NCBI GenBank assembly: GCA_021234155.1
Contig: JAJEKV010000109.1
Coordinates: 124,001 to 188,000 of the forward strand
From: Isoetes taiwanensis
Taxonomy: Eukaryota; Streptophyta; Lycopodiopsida; Isoetales; Isoetaceae
DNA length: 64,000 nt
Reading direction: 5' to 3'
Of the stretch, positions 56,694-64,000 are shown in pieces. The notes below the pieces were generated by a model. The model was not told the DNA's origin, ran no database searches, and saw nothing but the letters and a program-made list of their open reading frames with translations. Each line of letters opens with the position of its first letter. Positions within the stretch are counted from its first letter, which is position 1. The translations under genes and the position numbers were made by a program.

Positions 56694-57665
56694 CTAAGCT
56701 GCCCCCTTGTCCTCCATATTACAATTATATATTAGAGATAAGGGTGGCATAAAAAAATGCTCTTCTTTTTGAAAGGAATCTTTAAAATAAGGGCAAGGAT
56801 TTAAAAAAGCTTTAATTTTATTAATGTTAATAGTCAATATGTATAGCATTATCTTAAATATTATTATAAAAGAGCAAGAAATAAACTCTACAATTAAAAA
56901 AGCTAATTTTTGAAAAGCAAAAGAATAAAATAAAATAAAATGTTTATTTTTGGTGCTGGGTGGGCGAGGCCACCCGAGTGATCGGAATCACCAGACATTG
57001 GACAAAAAGTTCAAGAATCAGACTCATTGGCATTCATTCTCCAATCAAATTTCGATGCTTTGCTAGTGAATCGTGCAATGGCATACGATTCACAAGAAAA
57101 ACTTGACAGGTTAGTGCTTGCTTCCAATTCCTCGTATTCATTTGTATTTTGTTTGCTTTAATGCATTTCTTTCTATTCTTGCCAGTTCTTTGTTGCATTC
57201 TTCAATTCTTTCTTGCATTCTTTATTGGACGATACACGATCAACAAATTTTATAGCTTGAAATCGCGAAAAGGGTTTACAATCTATTTACATTCCAGCTA
57301 TGATATGTTTATAAATGTATGAACTACATATACCTGTGACATCCTAAGGCTAGGTGGTATCCTGCCTACAAAGTGTGCATGTATGGCTAAAGTTTTGCCC
57401 AACGGATGTGTGGTGAGTTGGTATAGGCCTAGTAATGCCAAAATAAATGTGCATTTGGTCAGGGGTTCAAACTCTTTTTGAAATAAATTTTACTTTGTTT
57501 TCTATAAATGTGTGTTTTGATAGATAAATGTTGTTTTATAACGAGTTTTGTAATAAATAAGGGCAATTTAGATTGTACTATAAAATAAAAAGGGTTGATA
57601 AAATTTTAGACTTTCCAAAGAAGGGCAACTCAAAATATGCCCTTAGAAAAAAAAGTAGCATCTAC
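56694..57665. other. no supported gene; possible SINE head
   Basis: Very AT-rich up to the LINE-C edge. At 57415-57478 a GGTATAGGCCTAG block and GGGGTTCAAACTC resemble Pol III A and B boxes, but spacing and tail are unclear. Confidence 0.35.
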
Positions 57666-58284
57666 TCTTATAAGTTGATCCCTGGTCCCATGCTCTTGCC
57701 TCACTCCGTGAGCGCAGGCGACGGAGCCACAACCTGGTAGTTCGGGACCTGGTAGTGCTAGGAGAGAATTTCACCCGGAAGATACACACAGATCCTTGGG
57801 CATGGCGTTTCTCGGTCCAGGGACACATTCTCGTTTCTGCCGACCAGCCCGGGTGTGGGTCGGTAGCCTGTGCCGCAAACCAAGTCGTGGTGTTCCACGG
57901 TTGGGATGCACGAAGTTGGAGAGGCCATCTTGCGGACGGGGCAAGTTATTGAAGGGCACATCTGCATCCTGCGGGGATCTTACTCGGTCTGCAACAGAGG
58001 CATGCGGGAGGAGTTCGCCCGGTCGGGGGCGCCCGCTTGATCGGCCGAATCTTTGCGGTACCTGCCACCAAATGCTACCCTAACCGCCTCGCCTCCTGAT
58101 CCTCTGCAATCTGCCCACACCTTCAGTGCGCTCCCGCCCCGCGGCCAAATGCTGCCCCTACCGCCTCCGCCGCTTGTCCGAAGTCTGCCCCAAGAACTCC
58201 GGTCACTCCCCCGCTGGTCCATCCGTGACACACTACGAAGCATCTCCCACCGCTCAATAGGAATTGTGCCTCCGGGTGGTGGTG

Positions 58285-59030
58285 CAGAACTGTTGGGGTT
58301 TCTAGTGGCGTAAGGGCGATAGCCTCAATTCAATGGCTGTGGACATGGACCTCATCTTCCTCATGGAGACATGGGAACACCCAGACCTGTGCTGCCCGAT
58401 CCGCCAGGGGTACCGGCATTTTTTTAGGTGTTCAATGGTTGTCTGGGGAGGCGTGGAGCACGGTGGGGTTGCCTCTTCTCTACCGGGTAGCCTTGGCACA
58501 TTTGGTTTCCCTCGAAGACCCGGCCGGACATAACCGCTACTTGTGGATCCGAGTGCACCACCACGGGGGAGATCCTCTCTTCCTAGTCGCTTACTACTTT
58601 CCCCATGCGAGAGAGTCCCTTCTATCCACAGCCACCCCCGGAGGTGGACAGATGGACCCGTATGTCGATCTATATGATGACATACAACAAAGACAAGTGG
58701 ATGGGCGAGTCATGCTCCTTGGAGACTTCAATGCGTGGGCGAGGGTGGAACGAGCCATGCGGCTGGACCCCTCGCGGATGGCGTCTTTGCGGTTGCATCT
58801 GCCGGAGGCAACTTGCACCGCGGCACTTTCGATGACGGTCGGTCACCCGCCGGCGGAACAATTGCTCACGATGTGCGGTATCTTTGACTGCTCATATGCA
58901 ATGGCCTATCACAATGGCCCTCTTCCCTCACGGGTACACTTGCGACGGGACAATCCGCGGCGGAACTAGTGTCGTGGATTATGTCATAGTGGCTGCGCAA
59001 AGATGTACACCTTGTCAGCCATTTTCGTCG
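58285..59030 (+). pseudogene. LINE-C APE-type endonuclease domain
   Basis: Starts VVQNCWGF (Asn of the active site kept), then a stop/shift, MDLIFLMETWEH (Glu kept), then in another frame LVAYYFPHARES and VMLLGDFNAWARVE at 58710-58751 with the catalytic GDFN intact. The expected final SDH is blurred by a shift after 58970. At least two frame changes occur. It cleaves target DNA in functional relatives. Confidence 0.7.
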
Positions 59031-59899
59031 CCGGCGCGGACGGTCCGGGGCGAGGAGGTGACTTCGTCACCTCCCACTCTATGTGAAGCTGGCGGCCAGC
59101 CGCTATGGCCCGATGGCGGTACCTTGCCGACCTGCGGTTGCGCTTGGATTATGGCGGCGGAGGGTTACCCCGACATGCTCGCGAAGCTCTCCCGGCGATT
59201 ACGGGGGCCCACATGTTGGAGCGCAAACCCACCAGGTGGTTGAGCTCCTCGAATCAGGGCCAGATGCTTTGGGAGACCTCCCCACGCCCGAGATCGAGGC
59301 CGCAACCTTCCCGTAGCAAGATGGTTTGATGCCGAAAGTGTAAGGAACGCATAGCGCCTCCCGGCCTCATCGTGGATCGGGACATCGCGAGCTCGAGGCC
59401 ACCGGACATTACCGGTGCCTTCCTCAAGGAAACAAAGGCAAGGTACCCAGCAAGGCACCAAGGAGAAATGTTCCCTTTTTGGGACGCCGGGCCGACCACG
59501 TGGAACATCACGGCGGTGCAATGGGAGTAGTAGCTGCAATAGCTTTATGATCCCACAGGGAACACGCATGGATGTGCCCCCAAGAACATGGCCCACCGCT
59601 GGTGATCACAAGAGAAGATGTCGAAGAGGGGATGCAGCGCCTGGCTAATGGGAACTCAACAGACTTAGACGGCCTGCAAGCAGAGTTGCTCAAGTGGGCA
59701 GGACAGCCCATGGTGCCCGGCCCTTGCTGCATTGTTCAACGGTAGCGGCAAGAGGGTTTTCCCGATCATGGACCACAAGGCGGGGTTGTTCCGTCTACAA
59801 AGGCGAGGGGACCCACACCGCTTGTCCGATAATTACGAACCATCATGGTCGGCTGACCGGTGTTTGCCAAGTTGTGCGCCGGCATTCTCGAATCGCGAG

Positions 59900-60590
59900 G
59901 TAACCCGGATAGGCGAGAAGCCGAAGTCGGGGCACTTACCCGGCGGGGCTTCCGACCCCAACATTCGACCATTGATCACATCTTCACACTCGTCGAGGGC
60001 AGCGGGGAACCGTCGGAGGATGCATGACTTCTTGTTTTTGTGGACTTTGCAAAAGCTTTAAACCACGATACCGGGGAAAAGTTGTGGGCAAGATTGCACC
60101 ATCTGGGGCTCCCTATGGATCTGAGAGCGGATGTCGTGACGGTATGCTGAGGCTGCAGGCCGTATGCAACTGGAAGGGCAGGTCATTTGCCGGTAACATT
60201 GGAGTTAGGCAAGGTTGTCCTCTCTCACCCACACTCTTTGGACTTTACATTGACCCGTTGGAAGCCCGGCTTGTCGCCAATGGGGGGACTAATACGGCTC
60301 TTGCACCCGGTCATCCGGCGACTCATCTATGCGGATGATGTGGACCTCTTGGCCCATACACCGAGGGGCATGCGGGCACACCTAGATGCACCGGACACAT
60401 TCGCCGGTGTGACGGACATGCGTGTCAACCCGCCAAGACTAAGGTGGTCCTCATATCCTCCTCCGCCATCATCGCACCTCCCGGGCCCACTTATCGTGGC
60501 GATGGTAGAGGTCACACCCGGCTACAAGTACACGGGGTGGAATTTCCGTCCTCAATGTATTAGGATGCATCCATTAGCCTTTGGGTGACC
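59900..60590 (+). pseudogene. LINE-C reverse transcriptase domain
   Basis: GFRPQHSTIDHIFTLVEG (about 59948), LVFVDFAKA (about 60030, followed by a shift instead of FDTVP), GCPLSPTLFGLYIDPLEAR (about 60210) and RRLIYADDVDLLAHT (YADD at about 60327-60338). All catalytic blocks are recognisable but spread over three frames. Confidence 0.75.
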
Positions 60591-61713
60591 GGGAGGTTGG
60601 AAGGCGTTATGCATAATGCAAAACAATAGTCACAGGCGGCGTATGGATGACCGGGGCCACCAATCACATTTGTTCCGAACCGGTGGAGCGGTTCTTACGT
60701 ATGGAGTCGAGGTGTGGGGCCCAGTGGTGTCTTTGGCGAGTTGGAATGATTAGAGCAGGTCCAGAAGGCATTTTTGACGCGGGCACTTGGGGTCAAGCCC
60801 TAAGTTCCATATCGAGATCTTGTTGCGGAGGAGACAAGATTCATGCCCCCGCAAATCGCGCCCTCGATAGACACATTGTTTATTTCGGAAGGTGGCCAAA
60901 GATGGGCGACACTCGCTCCCACACTTGGCTTTTACGTTGTGGCGATGAGCCCGCAATGACTCAGGGCTTGTTGGAAGGACAAGAGAGCCCGGTGGTCGGG
61001 CGCTATTTGAACGTGAGATTTGACATAGGTGCGTCCAAGTGCACGCAGACGTCGACCGGGATAGGCTGAGGGGGTATTTGGACTCTTGTTTCTTGGGGAA
61101 GCTCGGGACCACCATGCTCGAAACGGTAAAGATGGCACACTACAAACAAAGACATAAACCCCACCACGGTTCGAGGCCTGACTCTACCCGCGTTCTCGGG
61201 CTGCCCATGAAGAAGCGCGGATCATCGCGTCCATTTGAGCGAGGGCCCACCATCTTCGGCTTGAGATGGGTCGGTGGGTTGGAGAGCCGCGCTAGGACAG
61301 GCTTTGTCAGTGTTGCCCGCTGGGGGTTGTTGAGGATGAAAGCCATGCCTTCCAGAGCCGTCCAGCCTATAGTCAGATTCGGGCTCGCTACATTCTCTTG
61401 GTGTGACCTAGTGCGCCCTCACGAGCTACTCGATGCAGACGTCGGCCGGGCCTCGATCCCTTGGCTCCTACCTCTAGGAGGTTTTGGATCTGCGGACTCA
61501 CCTCTGCCCCCGGGCGCCTATCTGAGGTGCCGAGAATTCATCTGTATATGTATATTTGTACAGTTGCCAGCAGGCTTGTTGCTGCGACAGTTTTTCCCTC
61601 CTAAGGGGGTTTAATCCGGAGCAACGGGCTTGCTGCACCCGTGTAATTTGGGTCCCATAGGCCGATTGGCCTCCGCGGACGATAAAAGAACCTTCCTTCC
61701 TTCCTTCCTTCCT

Positions 61714-62920
61714 CACATAAAATTATTGCCAAAGTTGGCTTCGAGTTTTCATAAATGGCAGAGGGTTTCTGAAAGCTATGGTTGACGCCTTTGATACGAG
61801 TACATATTTTGAAGTCTGGTTATGCTCATGGGAATGTAGCCTAAGGGTGCATCCCCATTACGTCCAAAAAGGGCCCGTAGCGGTGACACCTTACAAGTTA
61901 CAAGCACAAGAGTAGCGTTCCCATTTCGCACCTGGAGTTTGATTTTATTGATATAGCACAAGCTTGGAACTCCAATTTAGAAGGATTTGAAAGCTTCTGA
62001 ATACCTTAAATCAGAATTGGTTTGTCGTGTAGTAAGATTTAGCTTGTCCTCTCCCGGATTTCATTTGTCCTCTTTCTAGTTTTTGTCAGAACTGATTAAA
62101 ATGTATCACAGGTGCAATGGGAATTGTGGTCTGAAAAACTGGTAGTTGGGACTTGATACGTGGTGCTTGAAATTGCCGGTCTGGCCTAATGGGGGTACAC
62201 CCTAAGCTCTTGCCATATCTCCAATGGTTTCATTTTTTTTTTGAATTTTAGTTCATCCAAATATCGAAATTACCAACAAGTAAAATGCTTCAAATAGTTG
62301 ATTTTTATTTAGTCTTTGTTGTATGGTGTCGATGTATCTACCATTTGGAAAAATTGAATTGGATATGAGCCTTTTGGAGAAATTTGAAGTTTGCATCTAG
62401 ATCAATCAATCAAGGAGGGCTTTTACTATGTGTTTTGAGTTGGATTGGGTAACTAATGAGCTGGGATCACTTTATAGTGAAGTAGCATCAACAGGAGTGA
62501 GTGCTTGGATCAAAGAGAGGGTCCTTTAGTTGATCCAAGTGTATAGGCTGATTAGGAAGTGGTGTGCAAGATTTACTAGTGCGTAGGTCATTTGGGAGGC
62601 GGTGTGGAAGCCTTATCAATATGGTAGTCATGGTATTTACAAGAATATGAAAACGATCTAATTTAGCAATGTTTAATTCTCCGTGTGCGACCAGCTTTTA
62701 ATTGGTTCTTGGAATCTGTTGAAACCACTTTCATAAAAAGAAGGATGGGCATAAGGTATTCGCCACTTGCAAAACAATTTTTCGTCAGCTTTTATATCTA
62801 TATGGCCCTATAAGCTTATCTCTCTAACTTAAATGTTCTTAACAAATAATGGCGTCTATGATTGCAAAGTCACTCGGATCTAGTTGGCTATCGGCGAAAG
62901 ACCCTTGGGGGTTTCTAATC
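61714..62920. other. no supported feature
   Basis: AT-rich flank between two LINE remnants; nothing recognised. Confidence 0.45.
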
Positions 62921-62926
62921 TCCTTT

Positions 62927-63260
62927 AAGATAAGATAAGATAAGATAAGATAAGGGGTTTTTAACGTCCACGGAAACCCGAGGGTTATGAGACCAGAACA
63001 GGAAAAGAGGGCATGAGCCCCAACAGAACAGAGGGCATAAGCCCCAACAAAAGGGGAACTAAGCCCCGTTACAACATAGAAAGTGAGAAAATAACAAAAT
63101 AAGGGAACATGGATGCTGGAGGCACTAATAGCAACCCAGCCAGGGGTTTTGAGGCCATTGGTCATGAATGATAGCCGCGCCTCCCCTGTACACTGTCCAC
63201 TTTTTCTGTAGCCTAGCTTCTCGGATTTTACACAGCTCCTCATGATGCCTAGTCAGCTCT
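62927..63260 (-). mobile_element. LINE-E: LINE 3' end on the minus strand
   Basis: On the minus strand a short end of ORF2 (ELCKIREARLQKKWTVYRGG) is followed by a 3' UTR with a twofold GTTGGGGCTYATGCCCTC repeat, a hairpin (AACCC-TC-GGGTT at 62975-62986), TCCGTGGACGTTAAAAA and a (CTTAT)n tail read on the same strand (62954-62927). The 134-residue open frame over this region is not the real frame. Related to LINE-A, -C and -D by its terminal block only. Confidence 0.65.
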
Positions 63261-63264
63261 ATAG

Positions 63265-64000
63265 GGGAAAAGTCCTTAAGTCAACAACATAAAAACCACA
63301 ACATGTTACCACAAAGTACATGAAGGCACACACATATTACCAAAAGTACATTAATCACACATCAAGGAACACAAGCTCACTCATAATTCATCCCGCCACA
63401 TCTAAGTACTTTGCATTAGCAAACCTATAACCACTTCTACATCTACTTGAGTTGGTTCAAACTTTGTGTCTGGTGAGATACCTTGACCGTCATATTTTTC
63501 TTGGCTCTCTATAGGATCATGCAATCCATGGGTGACTCAAGTGCCTTGGAAATTCATGCCTTAGAGATTCCTGACATATACTAATGTTTCACTTCAAGCA
63601 AGGACTTAATATGTAGAAAGAAAAAATGAACTCATTTATATCTAAAAATAAAAGTCACCTAAACTACTATAACTTGTTTATGGTGTATTCTTGCTTCTAG
63701 TGGTAACACACTAGTTAAAATAGAAAAGGTCTTAAGTTTTGGCCTCCATTGGAAGGTGATTGTGGGAAGAACCCACTGAGAAATGCTAGTTTGGCATATC
63801 CGTCTCAGAGGCTAGTTGGTCTTTAGTGGATGTTAAATCTTCTTATTGTTCCTTTGGTGGAGTGCAGGTGGCTTATAGAACAGTTGATATTTAATGGATG
63901 TTCGAAATGCGTCTCGTGTTTCCTCTTTCCATTTTGCTAATTTCTTTATCCCCTCCCCCCCCCCCAAAAAAAAAGTCTTGTTTTTGCCCAAGGCTGCTTT
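63265..64000. other. no supported feature
   Basis: AT-rich; it ends with a C-run and an A-run at about 63954-63975. No gene recognised. Confidence 0.45.

Larger units (their letters stand above)
57670..61713 (+). mobile_element. LINE-C: GC-rich LINE with endonuclease and RT
   Basis: The longest GC-rich copy. Order: leader frames without known motif (57755-58280), endonuclease (58285-59030), linker and RT (about 59.9-60.6 kb), C-terminal region with a finger trace (EDESHAFQSRP at about 61339, last Cys changed to Arg) and a 3' UTR. The 3' UTR has hairpin 2 (61596-61607, CCCT/AGGG), hairpin 1 (61659-61672, AGGCC/GGCCT), CCGCGGACGATAAAAG and a CTTCC-type tail at 61691-61713. Frames change often, so it is non-functional as read. 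No target-site duplication was established. Confidence 0.85.

Noticed and set aside
62839-63243. 134-residue protein on the minus strand
   Set aside because: It lies across a LINE 3' UTR and microsatellite tail; the real ORF2 remnant is in another frame.

Overview
This window is nuclear DNA of a land plant, most likely a seed-free one such as a fern, lycophyte or bryophyte. That is inferred from gene families and repeat style, not from a marker gene. The plant signals are an RTNLB-type reticulon gene, PLS-class PPR and LRR-malectin receptor pseudogenes, ROF-type FKBP exons, plastid alpha-amylase-like exons, and an LTR element primed by initiator Met-tRNA (TGGTATCAGAG). The background is AT-rich and dominated by transposable-element remains. 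Only one gene looks complete: a five-exon reticulon-like gene at 48397-50075 (+), 240 residues, with a C-terminal KKAQ dilysine signal.

Layout. 1-12.25 kb: decayed gene pieces (possible kelch, RPA1-like, PPR, FKBP exons in permuted order), a small LINE reverse-transcriptase relic and short tandem repeats. 12.26-14.93 kb: a GC-rich, 5'-truncated LINE (LINE-A, +). 16.4-25.1 kb: a long LINE on the minus strand (LINE-B) with tandem 5' monomers, ORF1, endonuclease and RT, interrupted at 18.25-21.45 kb by a Copia element that keeps its 3' LTR but has lost its 5' half. 25.8-26.4 kb: an unrecognised Cys-rich ORF with one in-frame TGA. 30.1-30.85 kb: a short LINE (LINE-D, +). 32.2 kb: a foldback element. 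33.1-34.55 kb: an LRR-malectin receptor pseudogene. 35.2-37.6 kb: a PPR pseudogene. 37.82-43.24 kb: a complete non-autonomous LTR retrotransposon (minus) with a GAAAC target-site duplication. 44.8-45.15 kb: a minisatellite. 46.6-47.06 kb: a CACTA-like transposon end. 48.4-50.1 kb: the reticulon gene. 51.19-56.69 kb: a 2.75-kb unit duplicated in tandem, each copy holding a SINE and an alpha-amylase exon. 57.67-61.71 kb: a longer GC-rich LINE (LINE-C, +). 62.93-63.26 kb: a LINE 3' end (LINE-E, minus).

The most informative pattern is shared by the LINEs. Their 3' ends finish in a short hairpin whose stem changes by paired substitutions, then a near-constant CCGYGGACGWTAAAA block, then a microsatellite tail whose unit differs between copies (TTCC, TTCTA, CTTAT, TATC). 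The SINE has an analogous hairpin, GACGTAAAAA and tail. This suggests an RNA recognition module used by LINE reverse transcriptases and copied by a SINE. Many GC-rich frames are broken, and the near-identical repeat pairs differ only in short scrambled blocks, so some frameshifts may be sequence errors rather than decay.
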